Notes: generated from the letters alone by a model not told the origin. Positions 1 to 8,711 are shown, counted from the first letter of the stretch. The stretch: 29,383 bases of DNA from Teretinema sp964641135 (GCA_964641135.1 CAZXJV010000028.1:1-29383); one strand, 5' to 3'. Numbers and translations: made by a program.

Positions 1-1728
1 TTTTGAAATACCGTGTAAATCCGGCATTACCTGGCCTATTTCAACGGGGCGGTTGCGGGGCAGGGCTATCAGACCGGTGTGGCGTACTGACGTGGCACCT
101 GAGCGACCGATACCCATGTAGTCGATAACAGAATTTGCTGCACGTGAAATCACCGGAGCAGCGATACGCCCGCCATATGTTTCACCGACCGGTTTAATGA
201 TTGCAAGGTATAAAATAACCCGGGGATCATTAGCGGGGAAGATCCCGATACAACTGGAGATAAAATCGGTAGAGCTGTATCCACCGGAGGGTGAAGGCAT
301 CTGGGCGGTACCTGTTTTTACCGCCATCGGGACATCACCAACCGCCGCCCGTGTGCCTGTTCCGGATTCACTGGTGCTTTGCATGTAGCTGAGCATCAGT
401 GCGGCGGTTTCCGGTTTTAGAACCTTGTTTTGGGGTACAGGCTGATGATTATACAAAGGGATACCGTCACGGCTATACAGACGCGACAGCAGGGTGAGTT
501 TAAGGGTGGTTCCTCCGTTTGTAAGTGCTGTCGCAGCCTGTACCATCTGCAAAGCGGACACGGCAAGCTCCTGACCAATTGCTATTGTGGGTTTCGTGCG
601 CAAAGACCACTGATTATGTGCTCTGAAAATTCCGCCGGTTTCACCGGGCAGCTCAAGTCCGGTGCGCGCTCCGAAACCGAATGCGCGAAGCTTTGATTCA
701 AATTCGGCGTTTCCGGCCCGTTCGGACATCTGTGCCGGTCCTTCATTGCATGAAAGACGGATTGCATCGCGCGGTGTAACCCAGCCGTGATGAGCAAGAC
801 ACTTGATGGTAACCTGTTCGCCGCGCCCGGTCGTGAAGTGATACGAACCGTCACAGTAGAATCTGTCGCGATCAGCAACCAGATTCATATCCATAAACGC
901 TGCAACAGAAAAAATCTTGAAAACTGAACCGGGTTCATACGCATATAGAGCCGGTCTGTCATAACGTTCTGAAATGGAGCTGGCAGTATATTCATTGAGG
1001 TTCGCTGCCGGTTCGCTTACATACGCGAGAATTTCACCGCTTTTTGCATCTGCTGCGATCAGTATAAGCCCTTCTGCTTCGGTATCCTGCATTGTTTCGC
1101 GACCGATCTTTTCAAGTTCGTATTGAATTGTCGCATCAATTGTCAGCATGAGGTTTGCACCGCTGGTGGACTCCATAACTGATCGTGCGGGAGGTGAAAG
1201 TACATCCTGGTAGGCATATTCAATCCCGCTTAAACCCTTGCCGTCGTCTCCAACAAAACCGATCACATGGGATGCAAGAGATCCTTCAGGGTAGGTGCGG
1301 CTTACAACCGGTTCGAGCCTGATACCGCGAAGTTTAGCATCGCTGACAGCATTTTCAACAGCGGTTTTTTCTCCCTGCGATATACGCCTTTTCAGGTAAA
1401 AGAAATTACCGTGAGGTTCTGCAAGCCGTGTGATGATTTCTGTTTCCGGGATAGAGGTCAATGGAGCAAGAATCTGTGCATACAGGGCCGGATCAGACAC
1501 CAGAGAACGGCTGATGCCTATATTGTACAGTGTCGTTTGAACAGCCAGCAGCTTGCCGTTTCTGTCCAAAATTGAGCCCCGTTCGATATTTATACGGGGA
1601 CCGGGTACAAATTCTTCCGGACCGAGCATATAGCGGGCATATCCCCAGATTACAGCGAGGAAAACCGCTGCAAGCATTGTAAACAGAAATATCAGTCTGG
1701 GTTTTGAGAAGGACGGGTTTATTTCCAT
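1..1728 (-). CDS. Penicillin-binding protein 2 / FtsI-type transpeptidase, C-terminus cut by window edge
   Basis: Class B penicillin-binding protein that crosslinks peptide stems of septal or lateral peptidoglycan in the periplasm. The reading frame is open from an ATG at 1728 to the window edge (576 codons, no stop), so the 3' end is missing. One membrane segment at about residues 11-34 is followed by the dimerisation-domain motif ERGSILDRNG. The transpeptidase domain has all three catalytic motifs: SVFK (S268, K271), SCN (326-328) and KTGT (471-474). The last residues, around GQVMPDLHGIS, look like the start of a PASTA domain, as in SpoVD/PBP2x-type proteins. The start overlaps the end of the signal peptidase gene by 10 nt, so the two are probably co-transcribed and coupled. 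The PBP identity is certain; FtsI rather than another class B PBP is likely but not proved. Confidence 0.93.
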   Translation of the reverse strand, partial: MEINPSFSKPRLIFLFTMLAAVFLAVIWGYARYMLGPEEFVPGPRINIERGSILDRNGKLLAVQTTLYNIGISRSLVSDPALYAQILAPLTSIPETEIITRLAEPHGNFFYLKRRISQGEKTAVENAVSDAKLRGIRLEPVVSRTYPEGSLASHVIGFVGDDGKGLSGIEYAYQDVLSPPARSVMESTSGANLMLTIDATIQYELEKIGRETMQDTEAEGLILIAADAKSGEILAYVSEPAANLNEYTASSISERYDRPALYAYEPGSVFKIFSVAAFMDMNLVADRDRFYCDGSYHFTTGRGEQVTIKCLAHHGWVTPRDAIRLSCNEGPAQMSERAGNAEFESKLRAFGFGARTGLELPGETGGIFRAHNQWSLRTKPTIAIGQELAVSALQMVQAATALTNGGTTLKLTLLSRLYSRDGIPLYNHQPVPQNKVLKPETAALMLSYMQSTSESGTGTRAAVGDVPMAVKTGTAQMPSPSGGYSSTDFISSCIGIFPANDPRVILYLAIIKPVGETYGGRIAAPVISRAANSVIDYMGIGRSGATSVRHTGLIALPRNRPVEIGQVMPDLHGISK

Positions 1729-2219
1729 ACTACCTTGCCGCGGATACTGTCGAGCGATACGAATCCGTAATCCCTAGAATCACGTGACTCTTTGTTATTG
1801 TCACCCAATGTAAAAACGGTTCCGGGAGGTACGTTTTGTGTGTGAACCATCCGCCGGAACTGTGTTTCACTCAAGGGAACGTCTCTTTCGCCCGCCCGTA
1901 CACTATACCCTGAATTCTCGATAAAATCCAGCTTGGTCCCTGCGGTAGCGATACAGCGCTTTACAACAATCCTGCCGTCAAGCGGGTACACGATTATATC
2001 GTTAACCGCCGGTTCTCCCCATCGCACAAGATATGTATTGGTTGCCGGTACGGTTATTCCGTACGCAAGGCGGTTGATGATAACAAAACTGCCGTTGGAA
2101 AGAACCGGACTCATCGAGTTACCGGATACATACAGGATGTCTGCAATAAAGAGTTTACAGAAAAGGGATGTAAAAACAACTGTTAAAAACAATATCGGGC
2201 GAAAGGAAGTGTTGTTCAT
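1719..2219 (-). CDS. lepB: Signal peptidase I
   Basis: Membrane-bound Ser/Lys protease that removes signal peptides from exported proteins. It has 166 residues, close to short Gram-positive SipS-type enzymes and half the length of E. coli LepB. There is a single membrane anchor at about residues 8-28. Box B is GNSMSP with the catalytic S35; box D is RIVVKR with the general-base K87; box E is the GDN...DSRDYG region at residues 139-152. It is the first gene of a two-gene operon with the penicillin-binding protein, and diverges from the M23 peptidase gene. The ATG at 2219 has no Shine-Dalgarno sequence upstream but has a sigma70-like -10 (TAGAAT) ending 9 nt before it, so the transcript may be leaderless. 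Confidence 0.95.
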   Translation of the reverse strand: MNNTSFRPILFLTVVFTSLFCKLFIADILYVSGNSMSPVLSNGSFVIINRLAYGITVPATNTYLVRWGEPAVNDIIVYPLDGRIVVKRCIATAGTKLDFIENSGYSVRAGERDVPLSETQFRRMVHTQNVPPGTVFTLGDNNKESRDSRDYGFVSLDSIRGKVVWK

Positions 2220-2228
2220 CAGAAATCC

Positions 2229-2257
2229 ATTCTAATATGTCGGGGATTGTGTGTCGA
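2229..2257 (-). promoter_or_regulatory. Candidate lepB promoter, leaderless geometry
   Basis: On the minus strand, TCGACA (2257-2252, five of six matches to TTGACA), a 17-nt spacer and TAGAAT (2234-2229, five of six) lie 9 nt before the lepB ATG. A start site about 7 nt past the -10 would leave only 2-3 nt of leader. The promoter lies inside the short divergent gap and enters the 5' end of the longest possible M23 peptidase frame. Confidence 0.55.
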
Positions 2258-2267
2258 TACTGGATGC

Positions 2268-3332
2268 ATGGATATTATTACTGTTTTACAGCCAGAAAAT
2301 ACAGTGCACCTGCAACGACGGATCCCCAGGCTTTCGCTTAAAGCAATTTCTTCAAGAAAACGGGGTTTTTCGGCTGACAGGATCAGGGATCAGGCAGCCT
2401 TTTTGCCCCTGCTGCTACCGTTGTACATGGCCCTGCTTTTTGCATTGTCTCCTGTTCTTCAGAATCATTTTGGCGGCTATCGTATTGCGGTTTCTGCCTT
2501 TCCTGCTGACAGTACTGTTGAAACAGCTTTACAAAATTATATGTTTCCGGAAGCACTGCCCGGAGACCAGGACCGGCAGTTTCTGGAATTACCATCTTCT
2601 TTGCGACCTGTGGTGTATACCGAGTACCGTGTCCGTAACGGAGATACCGTTTCGGGTATAGCCAGCAGGTTCGGCCTCCGCAATATCAGCACCGTACTAT
2701 CAGTAAACCGGATAGATAACGCCCGACGAATCCGTGCGGGACAGGTATTGCGTATTCCCTCGATGGACGGGATATCGCATACCGTTTCACGGGGAGAAAG
2801 TCTTGCGCAGATAGGTTCACGGTATAAAATCAGTGTTACTGCCTTGCTTGATTCCAATGATTTGATCAGCGACAATCTGCAGTCCGGTCAGAAACTTTTT
2901 ATTCCTGGCGCTGCACTCGGAACGTATGATTTACGTAAAGCCATGGGTGAGTTGTTTATCATGCCGGTTCAGGGACGGTTAACCTCGCCTTTCGGATATC
3001 GGGCAGATCCGTTTACCGGTGTCCGCACCTTTCATACAGGTATTGATCTTGCTGCCCCTACCGGAACCCCAATCAAGGTTACGCTGGATGGAAGGGTTGC
3101 TACTACAGGATTTACCCCTGTTTACGGAAATTATATTATAATAAGTCATGACGGCGGATATCAAAGCTTGTATGCACATTTAAGCTCAATCGGCGTCAGG
3201 CGCGGCCAGAGCGTTGTACAGGGTGCTGTAGTCGGCAGGGTAGGGAATACCGGTTATTCCACCGGAAGTCATCTGCACTTTTCAGTGTACAAGGACGGGC
3301 GTATGATTGATCCATTGAGTGTTTTACGCTGA
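2268..3332 (+). CDS. LysM-M23 murein endopeptidase, membrane anchored
   Basis: Zinc metallopeptidase of the M23/LytM family, expected to cut peptidoglycan peptide crossbridges or to activate an amidase in the periplasm. With the ATG at 2268 it has 354 residues: a basic N-terminus, a membrane segment at about 44-65, two LysM peptidoglycan-binding repeats at about 118-164 and 167-213, and an M23 domain at about 236-353. Ligand and catalytic residues are present: H256 and D260 (HTGID), H304 (YAHL), H335 and H337 (SHLHF), so it looks active rather than a degenerate EnvC-type activator. The frame also opens with a TTG at 2247. Neither start has a convincing ribosome site, so the start is uncertain by 7 codons. 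The next gene begins 18 nt after the stop. Confidence 0.92.
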   Translation: MDIITVLQPENTVHLQRRIPRLSLKAISSRKRGFSADRIRDQAAFLPLLLPLYMALLFALSPVLQNHFGGYRIAVSAFPADSTVETALQNYMFPEALPGDQDRQFLELPSSLRPVVYTEYRVRNGDTVSGIASRFGLRNISTVLSVNRIDNARRIRAGQVLRIPSMDGISHTVSRGESLAQIGSRYKISVTALLDSNDLISDNLQSGQKLFIPGAALGTYDLRKAMGELFIMPVQGRLTSPFGYRADPFTGVRTFHTGIDLAAPTGTPIKVTLDGRVATTGFTPVYGNYIIISHDGGYQSLYAHLSSIGVRRGQSVVQGAVVGRVGNTGYSTGSHLHFSVYKDGRMIDPLSVLR

Positions 3333-3350
3333 CAGGGAGATTGTTCGGCA

Positions 3351-3530
3351 ATGGAAAAGGGTACATGTTCTGATATGGAACTGCAATTTGAGGATGTTTT
3401 TGCCAGACTTGGGACCTCTCGACAAAGCCACATACTGGGTCGTCTTGAATGTTGCGAATGCGATCTGAATCGCCTGGATGACGAACTTGCCGGAATCTCC
3501 GGAATCACAGATAAACAGGATAAACAATGA
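3351..3530 (+). CDS. Small uncharacterised protein, 59 residues
   Basis: I do not recognise this protein. It starts at an ATG with an upstream purine-rich site (AGGGAGA, about 10 nt away) and ends in TGA inside the next gene's start, giving an ATGA junction. That placement between two envelope genes on the same strand, with a ribosome site and a coupled stop, argues that it is real despite its size. The product is acidic and soluble, with no signal peptide or membrane segment. It has a cysteine cluster (ECCECD, around residues 33-38) followed by LNRLDDELAGI. The cysteines could bind metal or be redox sensitive, but three cysteines are not a recognised zinc knuckle. It may simply couple translation of the downstream fusion protein. 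Confidence 0.62.
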   Translation: MEKGTCSDMELQFEDVFARLGTSRQSHILGRLECCECDLNRLDDELAGISGITDKQDKQ

Positions 3531-5821
3531 AACGATTTACATGCATGGCTTTTTCAGCCGTTCTGTTTTGCACCTGCACTGTTGTGTTTGCGCAGGTTGT
3601 TTTTTCAGGCCCGGACATCAATGCTGCCGGCGATGTGCTTTTTTCGGTGCAGGCAGAAGTTCCCGGTAAAGGCGGCTATCAGACCCTTTTCCGGCAAAAT
3701 GTTGATACAGCTGTGCGGGAACAGCTTACATTCTTTCCCGAGCAGATAACCTCGCTCTCGGGTGGACAGATGGTTCAGGTGCGAAACCGGTTCGGAACCA
3801 TTCGCTATAACAGCAGCACCAATGCGATTTCCTGGCTCGCCGAGTATCAGCCCTTTGTTACCGGTGGTCTTATACAACGCGGCAGGCTTGAACCGCTTTC
3901 ACCCAGTCCTGACGGGCGATGGATTGTCAGCCTGGAACCGGTTACCGCTGCCCGTGCCAGACTTGTTCTGCATGATATCCAACGAGGTTTGCGTTTTGTA
4001 ATTGATGAATCTGTAGATCGTGGGTCTGTGCCGGTAAAATGGTCTCCTGATTCGGCAGTGCTTTTGTATTCTGTGCGCGGCACTATCTATTTTGCCAGAC
4101 CGGACAGTTTTTTCAGTCTTACCAGGGTTGAAGATCGTTTCCGCAGTATCGGGCCCGGGGGAATCGAATCAGTTGACTGGTATTCATCCTCTCATTTGCT
4201 GTATATCCATGAAACTGCTGTATACCGAATAGCAACGAATGAACTGTTTACCCGGGCACTGTACAGTGATCTGGTCGGTCCGGGCATATTGGCCGGTAAA
4301 CTGCCTGTCCGTTTTGACCCATCGGAAGACCGTTTCCGCCCTTCGCCGGACGGAAGAGCGGTCCTTCTGGCAAAGAATGCCCGTGCGGTCTATTATTTCC
4401 CTCTTGAGGGAGATGACTATGTCCGTGTAAGGGATCAGCTTGTACAACCGTACCTTTTATTACCAGGAAATACGGCTGTAGTACGTTTTCTGTGGGTTCA
4501 GGGATCAACACCCGCGGTTTTGACGACGGCTGTCCAGGATGGCCACAAACTGTTCAGGGTCTGGATGCTTATGGAAACTGATGCTGTACGCCAGTTCAGG
4601 GAATTTACTGTTCCTGCCGGAACTGAACAATTTTTACCTTCACCTGACAACCGTTTTCTGGCCTTTCTGTCAGGAAAATCCGGACTGCGGGTATATGATA
4701 CCTCAGGCTGGAAAGAGTATGCTGTCTTTAAGGATGAAACAGTTGTGTCTGCCGCCTGGGCTGATGACCAGAATATATTTGTCGGAGGAGCCGAAACGGT
4801 ACGCCGATGGAATATTCGCACAGGCATATCTTCAGTTTTATTCTTGTCTGCTGTCAGTACATATGGCTGGGATGAACAAAACGTACAAGTAGTAGCCGAT
4901 ACGACAAGCCTGGGCCGATTCATGTATGAAGGCGGTTTGCGTTGGAGCGCGGCAGCATCCCGCAGGATTAAACCGGCAATTCAGGCAAATAACAGCTGGC
5001 GGCTGTATATCGATCGTACCACCGGTTACTACGATAACATGATATTTGCGCGTTCCATAAAACCGAACGGCGGAACAATCAGGCTTGTTTCAGAACCGCC
5101 GGTCAGTTTTGATGCATTATCGGGCACCTCTGTCCGTGACAACGGAACGGGAGTGTTTTCTGCAGGCCCGCGCAGCGGTGAACGACAGGTAGCTCTTGTT
5201 TTTGATGCGATTGATTGTCCTGAGGGGCTTGCATGGATTTTATATGTGCTGCGTCAGTACAATATCCGTGCAACCTTCTTTATTAACGGTGAGTTTATAC
5301 GTCGACATCCGGCTGCAGTAAACGAGATTGTAAAAGCAGGGCATCAGACAGCTTCGATGTTTTTTACTTCCTGGAATCTGTCTGGCACCGGATTCAGGAT
5401 TGATCGCGATTTTATCATGCGCGGGCTGGCACGGAATGAAGATGACTTCTATGCAGCTACAGGACAGGAATTAACATTGTTATGGCATGCTCCCGGCTAT
5501 GTCATTTCTCCAGTCATTCTTGATTCGGGAGAAGCAGCCGGCTACCGCTATGTATTTCCGGATGTACCTGTTCCGGACTGGGTAACCGCAGAGGCGGGAC
5601 GTTCCTTGCCGGGCTTGTATAAGGACGCTTCTTCGATCATTGATGATGTCATGACTGTAAAACGTCCCGGATCGATCATTCCTGTCCGCATCGGCAAGCC
5701 GGCCGGTAATCGTACCGACTGGCTTTATCAAAGGGTAGATACCTTAATTAATGCCCTGGTTGAAAGCGGATACCGGATTGTTACGGTTGGGGATCTGATT
5801 CAAGGCGCGAGCAAACAGTGA
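3527..5821 (+). CDS. Exported beta-propeller / degenerate NodB (polysaccharide deacetylase-like) fusion
   Basis: Exported protein of 764 residues. A signal peptide (about 1-23, cleavage near VFA/Q) is followed by some 450-500 residues of repeating beta-rich, WD40/TolB-like units (recurrent SPDGRW, SPDSAV, SPDGRA, SPDNRF motifs), then a C-terminal NodB-like domain at about 550-755. In carbohydrate esterase family 4 the metal and catalytic residues lie in TFDDG, HxxxH, RxPxG and DxxDW motifs. Here the matching segments read VFDAID (D560, D563), GHQTASM (H606, second His missing), WHAPG (653-657, Arg replaced) and DVPVPDW (679-685). The fold is therefore supported but the canonical zinc site is incomplete, so it may bind glycans rather than deacetylate them. 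It begins in an ATGA overlap with the small gene before it. Its last 78 nt overlap the convergent carboxypeptidase gene. Confidence 0.82.
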   Translation: MKRFTCMAFSAVLFCTCTVVFAQVVFSGPDINAAGDVLFSVQAEVPGKGGYQTLFRQNVDTAVREQLTFFPEQITSLSGGQMVQVRNRFGTIRYNSSTNAISWLAEYQPFVTGGLIQRGRLEPLSPSPDGRWIVSLEPVTAARARLVLHDIQRGLRFVIDESVDRGSVPVKWSPDSAVLLYSVRGTIYFARPDSFFSLTRVEDRFRSIGPGGIESVDWYSSSHLLYIHETAVYRIATNELFTRALYSDLVGPGILAGKLPVRFDPSEDRFRPSPDGRAVLLAKNARAVYYFPLEGDDYVRVRDQLVQPYLLLPGNTAVVRFLWVQGSTPAVLTTAVQDGHKLFRVWMLMETDAVRQFREFTVPAGTEQFLPSPDNRFLAFLSGKSGLRVYDTSGWKEYAVFKDETVVSAAWADDQNIFVGGAETVRRWNIRTGISSVLFLSAVSTYGWDEQNVQVVADTTSLGRFMYEGGLRWSAAASRRIKPAIQANNSWRLYIDRTTGYYDNMIFARSIKPNGGTIRLVSEPPVSFDALSGTSVRDNGTGVFSAGPRSGERQVALVFDAIDCPEGLAWILYVLRQYNIRATFFINGEFIRRHPAAVNEIVKAGHQTASMFFTSWNLSGTGFRIDRDFIMRGLARNEDDFYAATGQELTLLWHAPGYVISPVILDSGEAAGYRYVFPDVPVPDWVTAEAGRSLPGLYKDASSIIDDVMTVKRPGSIIPVRIGKPAGNRTDWLYQRVDTLINALVESGYRIVTVGDLIQGASKQ

Positions 5822-7201
5822 GGCAGCCGCATCCAGATATTTGAGGATTCCGGCAGAAGAATATACTGTTTGTTCGGTAATCAGAGGCAGACGGTAGACA
5901 ACCTGATCGCCAGAGCGGTATTCAGCCCATCCTGCAACTGTGCCTGCTTGCAGGCTTCCCTTGAGGGAAGTTGACTTGATTATGTATGGACCGCTGATTT
6001 CCAGCATTGGCGCCGGTACAGTAAATACTGCGTTTTTCGCAGGAATTAAACGGACAACACCGGGAGTTCCTCCCCAGACGGTGAGGGGAACAGGTTCCGG
6101 GGCCTCCATTCGTTCTGTTCGCCAGTTTCGGAATCCCCACTCCATGAGCAGGGTACCATCCTTGATGCGGTATTCATTCCCCTGGGCTGTCCCTGTACCG
6201 GGTCCCCCCATTGTTACAGAGATAAATCGTGTTCCGTCGCGTTCGGCAGTAAGTACCAGGTTATATCCTGATTGATAAATAAAACCGGTTTTCAGTCCAT
6301 CACACCCTTCAAGTACATCCAGCAGCTTATTGGTGTTTTGCTGACGAACAGGCTGTCTGAAACTTCCGGCCGGCAGGTTCCATCCCATTGGATAGGCAAA
6401 TTCTCTTTGAGAATGAAAAGCCTTTAATGTAGCAGGATACTCTGCGATATAAGTCATGGAAAAATCAGCAAATTCGCGGGCTGTTGTGCTATTGTAGTCG
6501 CTTAAACCCGTGGGTTCTACAAATCGAGTTTTTGACAACCCCAACCGTTCTATCTCTTTGTTCATCCGGAGAATAAACGCAGGAACTGATCCTGAAACAT
6601 GATGGGCCAGTGCGATTGCCGCATCATTGCCGGATACTATGGACATTCCGGTCAGCAGTTCCCGTACTGTAACACGCTGGCCCTGGTCCAAAAACATGAG
6701 CGATGAGCCGGGCGGAATATTTCGTGCCCAGGACTCCGGTGGCAGCTGGACAAAGTCATCCAGAGATATTTCTGCAGCTTCCACTGACCTGAGGGCGGTA
6801 TAGATTGCAGCAAGTTTGGTCATGGATGCAGGGGGAATCGTGGCGTCCGCGTTCCGCTCCAGAAGAATGGTTCCTGATGATGCATCTATCAGGATTGCGG
6901 ATCGTGCATAAATCTGTCTCGTAATTGCATCGGCTGACGGCTGTGGTGTCCAGAACGGCAGTTCCTGCAGTTCTGCAAGATTTGGCGTTACCGTGTGATG
7001 ATTTCCGGATTTCCAGTTTGCCCGTGCAATTTCCTGTTCCATTGTCGTTGCGGAATCAGGGTGCTGGATACCTGTTCTGTACAGCATCCAGATGGCGGGG
7101 ATACACAGCAACACCAGAAATGCTGTAATCAGACGTAACAGACGCCGGTATGCGCGAGAACCGTCCCTGGGACCTTTTCGATTTTTTTTAGAAGTCTGCA
7201 A
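5744..7201 (-). CDS. dacA: D-alanyl-D-alanine carboxypeptidase (S11, DacA/PBP5 type)
   Basis: Low-molecular-mass penicillin-binding protein that trims the terminal D-Ala from peptidoglycan pentapeptides in the periplasm. It has 485 residues. The N-terminus is basic with a signal anchor at about 21-41, then a low-complexity linker, the S11 catalytic domain with SMTK (S126, K129), SGN (190-192) and KTG (304-306), and a beta-rich PBP5-type C-terminal domain at about 370-450. The frame begins with TTG at 7201, inside the last 14 nt of asnS; GAGGG lies about 12 nt upstream. No other start precedes the membrane segment convincingly, so TTG is favoured with some doubt. It is co-transcribed with asnS. 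Its final 78 nt run antisense to the propeller/NodB gene with no terminator between them. Confidence 0.93.
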   Translation of the reverse strand: MQTSKKNRKGPRDGSRAYRRLLRLITAFLVLLCIPAIWMLYRTGIQHPDSATTMEQEIARANWKSGNHHTVTPNLAELQELPFWTPQPSADAITRQIYARSAILIDASSGTILLERNADATIPPASMTKLAAIYTALRSVEAAEISLDDFVQLPPESWARNIPPGSSLMFLDQGQRVTVRELLTGMSIVSGNDAAIALAHHVSGSVPAFILRMNKEIERLGLSKTRFVEPTGLSDYNSTTAREFADFSMTYIAEYPATLKAFHSQREFAYPMGWNLPAGSFRQPVRQQNTNKLLDVLEGCDGLKTGFIYQSGYNLVLTAERDGTRFISVTMGGPGTGTAQGNEYRIKDGTLLMEWGFRNWRTERMEAPEPVPLTVWGGTPGVVRLIPAKNAVFTVPAPMLEISGPYIIKSTSLKGSLQAGTVAGWAEYRSGDQVVYRLPLITEQTVYSSAGILKYLDAAASLFARALNQIPNRNNPVSAFNQGIN

Positions 7202-8603
7202 GCCGTGGAGCCCTCGGATACGGTATTACATCACGAATATTTCCCATACCTGTTACATACAGCAGCAAACGTTCAAACCCAAGACCGAAGCCGGAGTGGG
7301 GTACTGTACCAAAGCGACGCAGATCCAGATACCACCAATAGTCATCCGGATCAAGGCCCAGGGCTGTTATGCGTTCTGTAAGTATATCAAAGCGTTCTTC
7401 GCGTTCCGAACCGCCGATTATTTCTCCCAGACCGGGCACCAAAACATCCATTGCGCGTACTGTTTTACCGTCGGCATTGAGCTTCATATAGAATGCTTTG
7501 ATTTCTTTGGGGTAATCGGTAACAATAACAGGTTTTTTGTAAACCTGTTCGGTCAGGTACTTCTCGTGCTCGCTTTGCAGGTCGCAGCCCCAGTACGGTT
7601 TGTATTCAAATTTATCGGCATTGGCCTCAAGCTGGGCAACAGCTTCAGTATAGGTGATGCGCGAAAAATCTGATGTAGCAACATGACGCAGTGTATCAAT
7701 CAGTCCGGGCTGTATACGATCGTTAAAGAATTGCATATCGGCGGCACATCGTTCAAGAGCCCAGTTTAAAAGAAACTTGATAAATTCCTCGGCAAGACTC
7801 ATATTGTCTTCAAGCTCAAAAAAAGCTATTTCCGGTTCAATCATCCAGAATTCGGCAAGATGTCGGGTGGTGTTTGAATTTTCTGCACGGAAAGTCGGAC
7901 CGAAGGTGTACACACGTGACAATGCCGTTGCGTAGGTTTCAGCTTCCAGTTGTCCGGATACGGTAAGGTTTGCAGGTTTTCCAAAAAAGTCCTGGGAAAA
8001 ATCCGGTTGTTCCTGCCCGTCCTTGACGGCTGGTTCTTTAGCAAGAGCTTTTAGATCAAGGGTTGTGACCTGAAACATTTCTCCTGCGCCTTCACAGTCG
8101 GAAGCAGTAATAATCGGTGTATGAACATAGTTAAAACCTCGTTCCTGGAAAAAAACGTGGATAGCATAGGCAAGCTGGCTCCTTATGCGGGCGATTGCGC
8201 CAAAGGTATTTGTTCTGGCTCTGAGATGAGAGATATCACGTAGAAATTCCATAGAATGCTGTTTCTTTTGCAGAGGATAGGTTTCAGGATCGGCCTCACC
8301 AAGGACTTCAAGATCCGTTACCGCAAGTTCAACTGTCTGTCCGGAAGCGGGGGACGGTATCAATGTGCCGGAAACACGAACAGATGCTCCTGTAGATACT
8401 TTTTTTAACATTGTCTCGGTTTCTGCACTGATACCCTTATCTTTATCTATTGTGGCCTGAATCGATGCAAAACATGATCCGTCATTTATTTGTATGAAGG
8501 TGAGATTTTTTGTATCGCGTTTTGTGCGTACCCAGCCGTGAACAATGACAGTTCTGCCATCCGCTTCGGAAACAAGTATTTCGCGTATCAGTTGTGTTTT
8601 CAT
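7188..8603 (-). CDS. asnS: Asparaginyl-tRNA synthetase
   Basis: Class II aminoacyl-tRNA synthetase that charges tRNA-Asn with asparagine in the cytoplasm. Its 471 residues match the family (about 466 in E. coli). The N-terminal OB-fold anticodon-binding domain (VHGWVRTKRDTKN) is followed by the catalytic core with motif 2 (FRAENSNTTRHLAEFWMIE) and motif 3 (GFGLGFERLLLYVTG). The asparagine-specific features and absence of the long AspRS insertion make AsnRS the clear call. The ATG at 8603 fits the family N-terminus. There is no Shine-Dalgarno sequence, and a -10 element ends 6 nt before the ATG. The gene is first in an operon with dacA, a mixed-function pairing. Confidence 0.97.
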   Translation of the reverse strand: MKTQLIREILVSEADGRTVIVHGWVRTKRDTKNLTFIQINDGSCFASIQATIDKDKGISAETETMLKKVSTGASVRVSGTLIPSPASGQTVELAVTDLEVLGEADPETYPLQKKQHSMEFLRDISHLRARTNTFGAIARIRSQLAYAIHVFFQERGFNYVHTPIITASDCEGAGEMFQVTTLDLKALAKEPAVKDGQEQPDFSQDFFGKPANLTVSGQLEAETYATALSRVYTFGPTFRAENSNTTRHLAEFWMIEPEIAFFELEDNMSLAEEFIKFLLNWALERCAADMQFFNDRIQPGLIDTLRHVATSDFSRITYTEAVAQLEANADKFEYKPYWGCDLQSEHEKYLTEQVYKKPVIVTDYPKEIKAFYMKLNADGKTVRAMDVLVPGLGEIIGGSEREERFDILTERITALGLDPDDYWWYLDLRRFGTVPHSGFGLGFERLLLYVTGMGNIRDVIPYPRAPRLADF

Positions 8604-8609
8604 GGATGC

Positions 8610-8638
8610 AGATTATCATATTGAATCTTTTGCGTCAA
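8610..8638 (-). promoter_or_regulatory. Candidate asnS promoter, leaderless geometry
   Basis: On the minus strand, TTGACG (8638-8633, five of six), a 17-nt spacer and TAATCT (8615-8610) end 6 nt before the asnS ATG. A start 7 nt past the -10 falls on the A of the ATG. An alternative -10, GATAAT, sits 2-3 nt further upstream with a 15-nt spacer. No GGAGG-like sequence lies in the 25 nt before the start. Confidence 0.6.
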
Positions 8639-8650
8639 AGGCTATTTTGT

Positions 8651-8664
8651 TGTATAAATATACA
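8651..8664. promoter_or_regulatory. 14-bp inverted repeat in the asnS-gltA gap, possible operator
   Basis: TGTATA-AA-TATACA is a perfect inverted repeat with a 2-nt centre, 13 nt upstream of the asnS -35. It lies in A/T-rich DNA, where short palindromes arise easily, and no regulator gene in the window points to it. A weak call. Confidence 0.25.
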
Positions 8665-8711
8665 AAAGAAACTGTGTCTGACAGTTTTTAAAATCAATTT
8701 CAGAAAAAGCA

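Noticed and set aside
7092..7673. Open frame of 193 codons on the plus strand
   Set aside because: Antisense to the ends of dacA and asnS, both with complete catalytic motifs; composition is that of a shadow frame.
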